A stretch of 34,162 nt of DNA from Dehalococcoidia bacterium (GCA_022825745.1 JAJDWF010000135.1:1-34162), one strand, 5' to 3'; shown: positions 25,654 through 33,908, counted from the stretch's first letter. Translations and numbers: made by a program. Notes: generated by a model not told the origin, from the letters alone.

Positions 25654-25795
25654 GAGTATCTTTACGTTACGTTGGGCTGCCGATGCACAAATCGGCATTG
25701 GCTTGTGGCTAATCGACGCGGCCAACTTTGATGACCTCGGCGACTTTCAGCCGACGCCGCAACCGTTGGTATATCATGTTTACCTTAGCTCGCCC
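25654..25795 (+). pseudogene. Decayed C-terminal fragment of a cyclase-family gene
   Basis: Directly after the stop of the small membrane protein, the + strand contains a broken copy of the cyclase C-terminus. It reads EYLYV, then after a 5-base tandem duplication (ACGTT-ACGTT) GLPMHK, then after a small deletion IGLWLIDAANFDDL, matching EYPYVGLPIHKVG and MGLWLIDAANFDEL of the intact gene at 27146. Nothing of the first 240 codons remains here. The end is lost under the 3' end of the convergent MFS gene. It is too diverged for a very recent duplicate (codon third positions differ). Confidence 0.78.
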
Positions 25796-27021
25796 TGCCG
25801 GCTGGACAGGCCGTGCCGCATTAACAGGCCGGACACGCTGAGGATCAGGCCCGTGAAGCTGACCACCTCCAGGGCCAGTTGCAGGTCGCCGGTCGCCTGC
25901 TGCACCGCGCCGGTAATCAGCGGGCCCAGCGCAATGCCGCCCGAGCTGGACATCTGGATGAACGCCAGGCTCATCGCGATCTCGCGCGGGCGGATTCCCG
26001 GCAGGTGGAACGGCGACGAATACAGCACGGGCCAGAACCCGAAAGCCGCTCCGTTGAGAAATGTCAGCGCCAGCAACAGAGGCAGCGAGCCGGTCATGGT
26101 CATCCCGACAAAGGTGACGGTGATCACCACGCCGTTGACCAGCAGGATGGTGCGCCCCCGGTCGTAGGTGGTCGCGACCCAACCCAAAGCGAGACCGCTC
26201 GCGCCGCCGGCGAAAATGCCCAGCGCCAGTATCGCCCCCGACCAGACCAGGGGAGTCCGGTGAGCGTCCAGCATGAACGTGGGGTAGAAGCTGAGGAAGC
26301 CGGAGAACGCGGTGGTGGCCCCAACGAACCCCGCGCCGCCGATCCACAAATCGCGGTGGCGCAGCGCCCCGCTGAGCACGTTCACGTCCTGCGCGCCCAG
26401 TTGGCTCCGGTATTCCGAGGTCTCCCGCTCCCGGCCGAAGATCATCCAGATTACCGTCATGCCCGCGAATACCGCCACGAACGACAACAGGGTCGCCCGC
26501 CAGTTGTCGCCCAGCGCCGCGAATACGAACGGCGCCGCTGCCACGCCGCCGCCGACCACCAGCCCGAACATGGCGTTGGAGATGCTGTTGAGCAGCACCA
26601 CCTGGCGCGACGGGAACCACTGCTGCGTCAGGAAGGCCCGGGCCGGCTGCCGGGCAATGATCGTGATTCCGAAAGCCACTCGCCCCAGGATCAGGACCGC
26701 GAATCCGGGCGACAGAGCCTGCGCCAGCAGGCAGAGCGCGCCCAACACCATAGTTACCGTGGTCAGTATCTTGGGCGCGAACCGGGATGCCCACCAGCCG
26801 ACGGGTATGGCCATCGTCAGGTTGCCCCAGTAGGCCGCGGAACCGAGCATCCCCTGCTGGAAGGGCGACAGCCCCAACTCCTCGCTGATGCCCGGCATCA
26901 GGATGCCGATGGTGGAGACGATCATGAAGGCCACCACGGTGGCGGAAACCCAGATGCCCATCACCACCCACCGGTAGGCGGACGCGGATTCCTGCATGGT
27001 TTCGCCGGCAACCTGGCTCAT
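25780..27021 (-). CDS. MFS transporter (oxalate/formate-antiporter-like)
   Basis: A 413-residue major-facilitator protein with about 12 membrane helices. YRWVVMGIWVSATVVAFMIVSTIGILMPGISEELGLSPFQQG starts it (positions 15-56), and WWASRFAPKILTTV, GRVAFGITIIARQPARAFLTQQWFPSRQ and ASGLALGWVATTYDRGRTI are the conserved loop motifs of the group carrying organic anions. Located divergently from the cyclase and CoA-transferase genes, so an uptake role for their substrate is plausible inference. The start at 27021 is chosen; a longer frame to 27267 reads antisense through the cyclase. No strong ribosome-binding site. Confidence 0.9.
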   Translation of the reverse strand: MSQVAGETMQESASAYRWVVMGIWVSATVVAFMIVSTIGILMPGISEELGLSPFQQGMLGSAAYWGNLTMAIPVGWWASRFAPKILTTVTMVLGALCLLAQALSPGFAVLILGRVAFGITIIARQPARAFLTQQWFPSRQVVLLNSISNAMFGLVVGGGVAAAPFVFAALGDNWRATLLSFVAVFAGMTVIWMIFGRERETSEYRSQLGAQDVNVLSGALRHRDLWIGGAGFVGATTAFSGFLSFYPTFMLDAHRTPLVWSGAILALGIFAGGASGLALGWVATTYDRGRTILLVNGVVITVTFVGMTMTGSLPLLLALTFLNGAAFGFWPVLYSSPFHLPGIRPREIAMSLAFIQMSSSGGIALGPLITGAVQQATGDLQLALEVVSFTGLILSVSGLLMRHGLSSRQGELR

Positions 27022-27060
27022 GGGAAACGAACTCTCAGCGCCGGGACAGCATACCCTACG

Positions 27061-27089
27061 TTGACCATGCTGGCGCGGGCCAATAGAAT
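27061..27089 (+). promoter_or_regulatory. Promoter of the cyclase/CoA-transferase operon
   Basis: TTGACC (27061-27066), a 17-base spacer and TAGAAT (27084-27089) form a good sigma-70-type promoter. Transcription would begin near 27096, about 50 bases before the cyclase ATG. Confidence 0.62.
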
Positions 27090-27145
27090 CGGGCTGACTC
27101 ACAGGAATCTGGCAATGGACTGCGGTTGCATACGGAGGGAGCGCT

Positions 27146-28081
27146 ATGACTACGCCGGCTATTCCCACGGAAGAACAGGTCCTGGGCTGGTTCGACTCGC
27201 TGAGCAACTGGGGCCGCTGGGGCGATGACGACGAGCTGGGCACGCTGAACCTCATCACCGACGCCAAGCGTCAGCAAGCCGCCGGCCTGGTCACCGAGGG
27301 CATCTCGGTCACCTGCTCGCGCCTGCTGGTGCCGGAGATGGCGCCCGACGTCACCAGCATCCCGCCGCTGCACTACATGGTGTCCACCGGCGAATCGGCC
27401 CCGTCGGAAGGCGGCGGCGGCGCCAGCGATTTCCTGGGCGTATCGTTCCACGGCCTGACCGTCACCCACCTGGACAGCCTGTGCCACCAGTTCTGGAACG
27501 GCAAGATGTACAACGGCAAGGACGCCGGCCTGGTCAACAACGCCAACAAGGCCGGCGCCGGCGCCATCGACAACGTGAAGCACGGCGTCATCACCCGCGG
27601 CGTGCTGCTGGACATCACCGCCGTCAAGGGCCGGGACTGGCTGGACGCCGCCGAGCCCGTGTTCACCGCCGACCTGGAAGCCGCCGAAGAAGCCCAGGGC
27701 GTCCGCGTCACCGAGGGCGATGCCCTGTGCGTGCGCCTGGGCTGGTACAAGCGCCGGCAGGAAGTCGGCCCGCCCACCGCTGCCGAGGGACGCCCCGGCC
27801 TGCATGCGGAGACTCTGCCCTGGCTGCGCGAGCGCGGCGTGTCCATCGCCGCCTGCGACGCATCGTGGGACGTCGCCCCCAGCGAGTACCCCTACGTCGG
27901 CCTGCCCATCCACAAGGTCGGCATCGTCGGCATGGGCCTGTGGCTCATCGACGCGGCCAACTTTGACGAGTTGGCCCCCGTGTGCCGCCGCCTCAACCGC
28001 TGGGAGTTCATGTTCACCGTCGCCCCACTGCGCTGGCACAACGCCACCGGCTCCCCGGTAAACCCTCTCGCTACGTTCTGA
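27146..28081 (+). CDS. Cyclase-family (KynB-like fold) metal-dependent hydrolase
   Basis: A 311-residue member of the putative cyclase family, whose best known enzyme is kynurenine formamidase. The metal-site segment is THLDSLCH (His108, Asp110, His114), a variant of the usual GTHxDxPxH in which Gly and Pro are replaced. FHGLTVTHLD, CVRLGWYKR and GMGLWLIDAANF are other family blocks. These proteins hydrolyse amide or lactone bonds of small acids. GGAGGGA precedes the ATG. It is the first gene of a run with two CoA transferases, and a broken relative lies at 25654. Confidence 0.9.
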   Translation: MTTPAIPTEEQVLGWFDSLSNWGRWGDDDELGTLNLITDAKRQQAAGLVTEGISVTCSRLLVPEMAPDVTSIPPLHYMVSTGESAPSEGGGGASDFLGVSFHGLTVTHLDSLCHQFWNGKMYNGKDAGLVNNANKAGAGAIDNVKHGVITRGVLLDITAVKGRDWLDAAEPVFTADLEAAEEAQGVRVTEGDALCVRLGWYKRRQEVGPPTAAEGRPGLHAETLPWLRERGVSIAACDASWDVAPSEYPYVGLPIHKVGIVGMGLWLIDAANFDELAPVCRRLNRWEFMFTVAPLRWHNATGSPVNPLATF

Positions 28082-28090
28082 TTTCACCGC

Positions 28091-28119
28091 CGTCATTCCC
28101 GCGCAGGCGGGAATCCAGG
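28091..28119. repeat. ATTCC-type dispersed inverted repeat, copy B
   Basis: ATTCCCGC-GCAG-GCGGGAAT is a perfect 8-bp stem and 4-base loop (28095-28114), with CGTC on the left and CCAGG on the right, as in copy A at 21382. It occupies the gap between cyclase and CoA transferase; its right edge (CCAGGAAC) could supply a weak ribosome-binding site for the latter. Confidence 0.75.
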
Positions 28120-28131
28120 AACCTGAACCCC

Positions 28132-29409
28132 ATGACCGACGATAATCACAACGACTACGGCCCCGGTCTCCTGGCGCCCTACCGCGTGCTTGACCTTACC
28201 GACGGGCGCGGCCTGCTGTGCGGCAAGATGCTGGCCGACCTGGGCGCGGACGTGGTGCAGGTTGAACCGCCCGGCGGCAGCCCCGCCCGCAACGTCGGCC
28301 CGTTCTACCACGACAACCCCGGCGCCGAGCGCAGCCTGTTCTGGTGGGCCTGGTGCGCCAACAAGCGCGGCATCACCCTGGACATCGCCACCGACGACGG
28401 GGCCGCGCTGCTCCGACGTCTGGTCGCCAACGCCGATTTTCTGATCGAGTCGGGCGACCCGGGACGCATGGCGTCGCTGGGGCTTGGTTATCCCGACCTA
28501 CAGGCGATCAACCCCCGGCTGGTGATGGTGTCCATCACCGCCTTCGGGCAGGATGGCCCCTACGCCGACTACCGGGCGTCGGACATCGTCGGCATGGCGT
28601 TGGGTGGGTTCATGCATCTGACCGGCGACGGCGACCGTCCGCCCCTGCGGGTCAGCATGCCCCAGTTCTACCAGCACGGCAGCGCCGCCGGGGCCGCCGC
28701 CGCGATGATCGCCCACACCCACCGACAGCTCACCGGCGAGGGCCAGCACGTGGACGTGTCCTGCCAGCAGGCCGTGGCCCGCACCCTGGCTCACGCGCCG
28801 CAGTACTGGGACCTGGAGCAGACCATCCTGCGCCGCATGGGGGCCTACCGCGAGTCGGCCGGCGGCACCTTCACCCGCATCAACTGGCCCTGCAAGGACG
28901 GCTACGTCAACTTCCAGCCGGGCGGCGGCACGGCGGGAGCGGCACGCAGCGTTCGCTCAATGCTGGCGTGGATGACCGAGGAGGGTATGGGCAGCCCCGA
29001 ACTGGACGCCGTGAACTGGGAGGAGCTGGGCTATGGCACCGCCCGCGCCGAGATCATGGAGATGACCGTGGCGGCCGTCGCGCCGTTCTTCATGACCCAC
29101 ACCCGGAACGAGCTGGCCGACGGCGCGCTGGAGCGGCGCATCCTGCTGTTCCCGGTGGCCACGCCGTCGGACATCCTGGCGCACCGACAGCTGGCCGCCC
29201 GCGACTACTACGACCGCATCGAGCATACCGACATCGGCGAGACGGTCACCTATCCCGGCCACTTCGTCAAGGACATGCAGGACGCGAAGCGAGTAGGCAT
29301 CAGCCGCCGCGCGCCCCACGTCGGCGAGCACAACCGCGAAATCCTGGGCGGCGAACTGGGGCTGAACGACCGCGACCTCGCCCGCCTCACCGAACTTGGA
29401 GCGATTTGA
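28132..29409 (+). CDS. CaiB/BaiF-type CoA transferase (first)
   Basis: A 425-residue family III CoA transferase, moving CoA between a donor thioester and a carboxylic acid. PYRVLDLTDGRGLLCGKMLADLGADVVQVEPPGG is the N-terminal signature (positions 16-49), NKRGITLDI follows, FGQDGPYADYRASDIVGMALGG lies mid-protein, and GEGQHVDVS carries Asp208, the expected catalytic aspartate. The start at 28132 begins the conserved protein; a longer frame reads the repeat. It overlaps the next transferase by one base (TGATG). Confidence 0.93.
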   Translation: MTDDNHNDYGPGLLAPYRVLDLTDGRGLLCGKMLADLGADVVQVEPPGGSPARNVGPFYHDNPGAERSLFWWAWCANKRGITLDIATDDGAALLRRLVANADFLIESGDPGRMASLGLGYPDLQAINPRLVMVSITAFGQDGPYADYRASDIVGMALGGFMHLTGDGDRPPLRVSMPQFYQHGSAAGAAAAMIAHTHRQLTGEGQHVDVSCQQAVARTLAHAPQYWDLEQTILRRMGAYRESAGGTFTRINWPCKDGYVNFQPGGGTAGAARSVRSMLAWMTEEGMGSPELDAVNWEELGYGTARAEIMEMTVAAVAPFFMTHTRNELADGALERRILLFPVATPSDILAHRQLAARDYYDRIEHTDIGETVTYPGHFVKDMQDAKRVGISRRAPHVGEHNREILGGELGLNDRDLARLTELGAI

Positions 29410-30644
29410 TGTCCACTTTGCCGTTGGAAGGGCTGAAGGTTCTGGATTTCTGCTGGGTTGCCGTCGGCCCGATGACCACCAAGTACCTGTCGGAGTACGG
29501 GGCGACGGTGCTGCGGGTGGAGTCGGCCAAGCGTCCTGAAACCCTGCGCCGGGCCGGCCCCTTCGCCGGCGGGCAGTCGGGCATCAACCGCTCCGGTTAC
29601 TTCGCCAACTACAACGCCAACAAGTACGGCCTGTCCATCGACATGGGCCACCCCAAGGCGCCGGAACTGATCCTGCGCATCGCGCAGTGGGCCGACGTGA
29701 TTACGGAGAACTTCACCCCCGGCACGCTGGAACGCTGGGGTCTTGGTTATGACGAACTGAGCCGGGTCAACCCCCGCATCGTGCTGTTCAGCGCGTCCAT
29801 GCTGGGGCGCGGCGGCCCGATGCAGACCCAGCCGGGCTTCGGCGCGGTGCTATCGTCGCTGGCCGGCTACACCAACATCATCGGCTGGCCCGACCGCGGC
29901 CCCGTGAACCCCTATGGCGCGTACACCGACTTCGTGTGCCCCAAGTTCGCCGTCGTTGCCATCCTGGCCGCCGTGGACCGCCAGCGCGCCACCGGACGCG
30001 GCACTCACCTGGACATGTCCCAGCTGGAAACCAGCCTGCACTTCGGCGGCCCCATGCTGCTGGATGCCGACGTCAACGGACGCGAACCGGAACTAGTCGG
30101 CAACCGCCATCCCGCCGCGTCGCCCCACGGAGCCTACCCGTGCGCTCCCGATGTGAGCGGCGAGACCGACCGCTGGATTACCATCGCCGTGTTTACCGAC
30201 GAGCAGTGGGCCGCGTTGCGCGACGAGATGGCCGCCGACGGCGTAACCGACGCGCAGTCCGGCGAGTTCCGCACCTTCCGCGTACGCAAGGCCCACGAGG
30301 ACAAGCTGGATGGCATCATCGCCGGCTGGACGGCCAACCACGACCGGCATGGCCTGATGCGGCGGTTGCAGGCCGCCGGCGTCCCGGCGGGCGTGGTGAA
30401 CGACACCCGTGATCTCTTCGAGGACGCCCAGCTGCAGCACCGTAATCACTTCACCTGGCTGGACCACCCCGAAATGGGCCCCTACGCCACCGACTACACC
30501 GAGTCCCACCTTTCGGCAACACCCGGCCGCCTGGACCGCCCGGCCCCTCTGCTGGGCCAGGACACCGAGCACGCCCTGTGCGAAATCATCGGCCTGAGCG
30601 AAGCGGAGTACCGAGAGTTGGAGGAGGCCGGCGCGCTGGAGTGA
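29409..30644 (+). CDS. CaiB/BaiF-type CoA transferase (second)
   Basis: A 411-residue family III CoA transferase: LEGLKVLDFCWVAVGPMTTKYLSEYGATVLRVES (positions 7-40), then NKYGLSIDMGHP, ENFTPGTLERWGLGYDEL and GRGTHLDMSQLE with Asp202 at the catalytic position. The start is set by TGATG overlap with the first transferase, so both are translationally coupled. The two are diverged (about the length of separate subfamilies), so they may form a heterodimer or act on different acids, as in two-subunit transferases of this family. The frame that runs from 28344 is a shifted reading of the first gene and not real. Confidence 0.93.
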   Translation: MSTLPLEGLKVLDFCWVAVGPMTTKYLSEYGATVLRVESAKRPETLRRAGPFAGGQSGINRSGYFANYNANKYGLSIDMGHPKAPELILRIAQWADVITENFTPGTLERWGLGYDELSRVNPRIVLFSASMLGRGGPMQTQPGFGAVLSSLAGYTNIIGWPDRGPVNPYGAYTDFVCPKFAVVAILAAVDRQRATGRGTHLDMSQLETSLHFGGPMLLDADVNGREPELVGNRHPAASPHGAYPCAPDVSGETDRWITIAVFTDEQWAALRDEMAADGVTDAQSGEFRTFRVRKAHEDKLDGIIAGWTANHDRHGLMRRLQAAGVPAGVVNDTRDLFEDAQLQHRNHFTWLDHPEMGPYATDYTESHLSATPGRLDRPAPLLGQDTEHALCEIIGLSEAEYRELEEAGALE

Positions 30645-30646
30645 CG

Positions 30647-30665
30647 GTTGACGTACCTCGTCAAC
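30647..30665. promoter_or_regulatory. Palindromic operator of higBA module 2
   Basis: GTTGACG-TACCT-CGTCAAC is a perfect 7-bp inverted repeat around 5 bases. It overlaps the -35 (TTGACG, 30648-30653) of the module, as expected for HigA autoregulation. It starts 3 bases after the stop of the CoA transferase gene. Confidence 0.65.
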
Positions 30666-30677
30666 AGTCGCTATATT
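30648..30677 (+). promoter_or_regulatory. higBA module 2 promoter
   Basis: TTGACG (30648-30653), 18 bases, TATATT (30672-30677). The -10 ends 8 bases before the higB ATG at 30686, so the leader would be very short or absent. Confidence 0.65.
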
Positions 30678-30685
30678 GTGCCTGC

Positions 30686-30970
30686 ATGATCCTCGGTTAC
30701 TACGACAGACGGACTGCGCTGTTTGCTTCCGGCGGCTACGTAGCCGCGTTTCAAGGATTCGAGGAGCAGGCGGAACGTCGGCTAGCGATTTTGAACGCGG
30801 CGGTATCGCTGGACACCCTCCGGCAGTTGCCCAGCAATCGCTTGGAATCTCTAAGGGGGGCGCGCGCCGGGCAGTATTCCATCAGGATTAACCGGCAATG
30901 GCGCATCTGCTTCGCTTGGCCGTCAGACAGTCCTGGGCCTATCGACGTTGAGATTGTTGACTACCATTAG
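30686..30970 (+). CDS. higB: HigB-type RelE-fold toxin (module 2)
   Basis: A 94-residue HigB toxin. NRLESLRGARAGQYSIRINRQWRICFAW and the final EIVDYH are the family signature, matching module 1 closely in this block but not in the N-terminal half. The gene has its own promoter and operator in the gap behind the CoA transferase. No ribosome-binding site is visible before the ATG, consistent with the near-leaderless message predicted from the promoter. Confidence 0.92.
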   Translation: MILGYYDRRTALFASGGYVAAFQGFEEQAERRLAILNAAVSLDTLRQLPSNRLESLRGARAGQYSIRINRQWRICFAWPSDSPGPIDVEIVDYH

Positions 30971-30992
30971 TCAGCGAGGAGGGAACGTAATT

Positions 30993-31292
30993 ATGTTCAA
31001 GAGAGCCGTTCATCCTGGCGTGATTCTGAAAGACGAGCTTGCCGAACTGAGCGTAAGTCCCACTGCCTTCGCTCGACAGATAAGTGTACCTCCCAATCGC
31101 ATCAGCCAGATTATCGCCGGCAAGCGGTCGATAACCGGCGATACCGCCCTGCGCTTTGGGCACTGGTTCGGCGTTGACCCGCAGTTCTGGCTGAATCTGC
31201 AAACGCAGTACGACCTGATTATCGCTGAAAGACAATCGGGAGAGGCAGTGCGCGCGTTGCCGACCGCTAAAACGCAAATTCCTGCCGCCTAG
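30993..31292 (+). CDS. higA: HigA-type antitoxin (module 2)
   Basis: A 99-residue HigA antitoxin: VHPGVILKDELAELSVSPTAFARQISVPPNRISQIIAGKRSITGDTALRFGHWFGV (positions 6-61) is the Xre-type HTH, followed by PQFWLNLQTQYDL. GAGGAGGG lies just before the ATG at 30993, 22 bases after the higB stop. The C-terminal tail is longer than in module 1. Its stop overlaps the convergent substrate-binding-protein gene by a few bases. Confidence 0.93.
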   Translation: MFKRAVHPGVILKDELAELSVSPTAFARQISVPPNRISQIIAGKRSITGDTALRFGHWFGVDPQFWLNLQTQYDLIIAERQSGEAVRALPTAKTQIPAA

Positions 31293-32215
31293 TCGTCGGC
31301 GGCTACGGCGGCCGGCTCCTCCAGGCGGTTGTCGATCAGGTCGGTGCTGCATGCCGCGCCGTCCAGCAGACCCCAACGCACCATCCAGTGGTAGGTGTCC
31401 TCCACGATCTCGTCGGTGTACGGGGTGTTGTACGAGTAGCGGATGCGGGGCAGGTGGAAGTCCTCCGGCGTGATGCCGCCGTACTGCCTGGCCACCGCCG
31501 CGAAGCGGGGCTCGTCAATCAGGTAGTGCAGGTACTTGCGCTTGTCGGCGTTGATCCGGTCCACCGCGTTGACGATGGCCCGGTTGATGGCGGCAAACGT
31601 CTCCTCGTCCATGTTGTCGCTGGCGTTCTCCGCGCCCAGGTAATGACCCTCGCAGACGGGACGGCAGCCCAGCTTCTCGGCCAGGGTGATCCAGGGTTCC
31701 ATCAGCGCGGCGGCTTCCACGTCGCCGCGCATCATGGCCTCAAACCGGAACTGCGGGGAGCCGTGATGCACCAGTTTGATCTTCTCTTCGGGAAGATAGC
31801 CGGACAGCAGCCGCAGCGCGACGTAGTGGGAACCGGCGTGGAACTGCACCGCCACCGGCTGGTTCGCCAGCGTGCCCGGGTAGTAGTGGTTGGAATCGGG
31901 ACGCACCAGGATGGCCTGGCTGGCGACGGCCGACCGGAGGGCGATGATGCGCGCGCCCTGCTTGCTTTCATAGGCCCGACGGACCTGACCTTCCTCTCAA
32001 GCGCGGTAGATTGCTACCTGCGCGTCCTCGAAGGCCACGTGGCCCAGGATCGGGTTCACCTCCGCGTGGTTTTCGGTGGGCGTCACCCGGCCGCTGTTGA
32101 GCGCCGTGACGAACTCCATGTCGATGCCCTCGGCCTCGAACAGCCCTTCGTCTTTGGCCACCAGCCACGGCAGGCTGAAAACCACCCCGCTGATTTCGCT
32201 GACTACTTTCTTCAT
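31289..32215 (-). pseudogene. NMT1/SsuA-like substrate-binding protein gene with in-frame TGA
   Basis: A 309-codon reading frame for a periplasmic-binding-protein-like fold (THI5/NMT1/SsuA type) is interrupted once, at codon 73 (TGA, 31997-31999). Before it: SLPWLVAKDEGLFEAEGIDMEFV and FEDAQVAIYRA; after it, in the same frame, EEGQVRRAYESKQGARI, SAVASQAILVRPDSN and AVQFHAGSHYVALRLLSGYL. No insertion or deletion is needed. GGAGGGG precedes the ATG at 32215. No signal peptide or lipobox is seen, so it may act in the cytosol. Either a recent nonsense mutation, a sequencing error, or recoding; TGA is an ordinary stop elsewhere in the window. Confidence 0.85.
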
Positions 32216-32381
32216 CGCCGATGCCCCTCCGGTAAATCTCGTGGAATCAATAGTAGTGGGCAGTTTAGCAAAGTGAGCGATGGTCGTCTATTTCGGCGGC
32301 ACGCCAATCGCAGTTGGCCGTATGATACCCCGAAAGGCGTATAATGCCACGTGTATAACTATGCCTTGGAGGGGATCGATA

Positions 32382-32645
32382 ATGACTACGCCAGTACGCC
32401 GCCCGCGCGGGGAGACGGCACGCCTGGGCAAGGAGATGTACCAGCGAGACATCCTGCCCCTGGTCGAAGCCGACCACCACGGGGAGGTCGTCGCTATTGA
32501 CGTGGACAGCGGAGACTACGCCCTTGCCGACACTGCCCTGGCAGCGGTGGAACGTCTGCGGGCGCAGCGCCCCGATGCCGTCAACATCTTGTGCGAGCGG
32601 GTGGGGTATCCGACGCTGCGTAAATTTGGGGAATTATATCCCTAA
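32382..32645 (+). CDS. Small conserved hypothetical protein
   Basis: An 87-residue protein: ARLGKEMYQRDILPLVEADHHGEVVAIDVDSGDYALADTALAAVERL (positions 13-59), then VNILCERVGYPTLRKFGE. I recognise the general type (GKE-Y-RDI-P-VEAD-G-VAID, and VGY-xxx-FG) as a small family often found in Cyanobacteria and Chloroflexota upstream of a retropepsin-like aspartic protease. Here no such protease follows; the IS element begins right after the stop. GGAGGGG precedes the ATG. Function unknown, perhaps an antitoxin-like partner. Confidence 0.75.
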   Translation: MTTPVRRPRGETARLGKEMYQRDILPLVEADHHGEVVAIDVDSGDYALADTALAAVERLRAQRPDAVNILCERVGYPTLRKFGELYP

Positions 32646-32675
32646 CTACACAGGATAGAAAGTGTGTAGTATAAT
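32645..32675 (+). promoter_or_regulatory. IS element promoter with palindrome
   Basis: ACTACACA (32645-32652) and TGTGTAGT (32663-32670) form a perfect 8-bp inverted repeat around 10 bases. It overlaps a promoter, TACACA-17-TATAAT (-10 at 32670-32675), driving the transposase. The palindrome may be an operator rather than the IS end. Confidence 0.45.
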
Positions 32676-32702
32676 GCCTGAAAAGCCCGAAGGGGTGCAA
32701 CT

Positions 32703-33614
32703 ATGGCGGATGGTGATTTATCCCTGATCGAAGCCGTGCGGCGGTTCAGTGACGAGAAAGCCGCAGAGGAATGGTTCATAGCTCGGCGCTGGCCTGACGG
32801 GATCAAGTGTCCCCACTGTGCCAGCGCCGAGATTTCTGTCCGCGAGAACCGCAAGCCCATGCCGTTTCACTGCCGGGCTTGCCGCCAGTATTTCAGCGTT
32901 CGCACCGGGACGCTGCTCCACGCCAGCAAGTTGCCCCTGTCGAAGTGGGCGTTGGCCTTCTACCTGATGAGCGTCAACCGCAAGGGAGTCAGCAGCGTCC
33001 AGTTGAGCAAGGCCCTGGGCGTCACCCAAAAGACAGCGTGGCACCTGGAACACCGCATCCGTGAAGCGTGGGCCATCCAGGGTGAACAGTTCGAGGGGCC
33101 GGCGGAGGTGGACGAAACCTACGTAGGCGGTAGAGAGCGCAACAAGCACGCCGACAAGAAACTCCACGCGGGCCGTGGCGCGGTGGGCAAAACCGGCGTG
33201 GCCGGCGTATGGGACCGGCCCACCGGCCGGATCTACACCGAGATTATTCCCGACTCCACCAAGTCCACGTTGCAGGGTTTCGTGAAAGACCACACCAAAC
33301 CCGACGCCACGGTGTACACCGATGAACACATCAGTTACCGGGGGTTGCCCAGGACCCACGAGACGGTCCGCCACGGGCGGGGCGAGTACGTCCGGGATGA
33401 CGTGTCAACGAACGGAATCGAGTCGCATTGGGCGGTGCTGAAACGCGGCTACATCGGCGTCTATCACCAGATGTCGCCCAAGCACCTGCACCGCTACCTG
33501 CGGGAGTTCTCCGGCCGCCACAACGCCAGGGCTATGAGCCTGCCGGACCAGATGGGGGCGTTGGCCGAGGGTTCGGTCGGTCGGCGGTTGCCTTATGCCA
33601 CATTGACGGCGTAG
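32703..33614 (+). mobile_element. IS1595-family transposase (ISXO2-like)
   Basis: A complete 303-residue transposase. An N-terminal zinc ribbon has Cys36, Cys39, Cys57 and Cys60 (IKCPHC, FHCRAC). The catalytic domain has EVDETYVGG (Asp137), YTDEHISYRGL (Asp207) and NGIESHWAVLKRG, giving the DDE/DDN-type site with the following lysine typical of IS1595. AAGGGG precedes the ATG. I could not define terminal inverted repeats or a target duplication by eye, so the element limits are unknown; only the gene is given. It is likely active or recently so, since the frame is intact. Confidence 0.93.
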
Positions 33615-33615
33615 G

Positions 33616-33840
33616 TCAGTATTTGCCCATCTGCGCCATCAATGCGTCGAAGCGAGTATGGAAGGGCGCCAGTAGTTGTTGACGACGCGGCCTTGCGAAT
33701 ACCGGATAGAGCATCGCAACCATTCGCTCTGACAGCAGTGGGTAGTGATTGAGCCGACGCCAGTGGTTGACGTACCGCATTAGCTCGGAGAACGGGTCCG
33801 GCGTCCGCCGGGCCCGTTGCTTTTCCCCGTAGGAAAGCAT
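33616..33840 (-). CDS. Small basic protein, unknown function
   Basis: A 74-residue basic protein (RRTPDPFSELMRYVNHWRRLNHYPLLSERMVAML) with helical character. GGAGGA lies 3 bases before the ATG at 33840, a close but good spacing; a longer frame to 33864 is possible. Its stop lies 2 bases after the transposase stop in convergent orientation. It may be IS cargo or a host gene; no family recognised. Confidence 0.55.
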   Translation of the reverse strand: MLSYGEKQRARRTPDPFSELMRYVNHWRRLNHYPLLSERMVAMLYPVFARPRRQQLLAPFHTRFDALMAQMGKY

Positions 33841-33896
33841 CGTTCCTCCATTGGTATGTCCCACTGGAGGATTTGCGCCGGCGGGCGGACAGCCCG

Positions 33897-33902
33897 TATA
33901 AT
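33897..33902 (+). promoter_or_regulatory. -10 element (TATAAT) for a predicted small RNA
   Basis: A perfect TATAAT in the context CCGTATAATGGC. A weak TTGCGC lies 18 bases upstream. Transcription would begin near 33909, with no open reading frame before the strong terminator at 33950-33984. Confidence 0.45.
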
Positions 33903-33908
33903 GGCATC

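Noticed and set aside
28344-29408. Extension of the second CoA transferase
   Set aside because: Shifted-frame reading of the first transferase; the TGATG overlap at 29407-29411 sets the start.
31980-31999. Selenocysteine insertion at the in-frame TGA
   Set aside because: Only a 5-bp hairpin lies downstream and no sel genes are in the window; kept as a question in the findings rather than a call.
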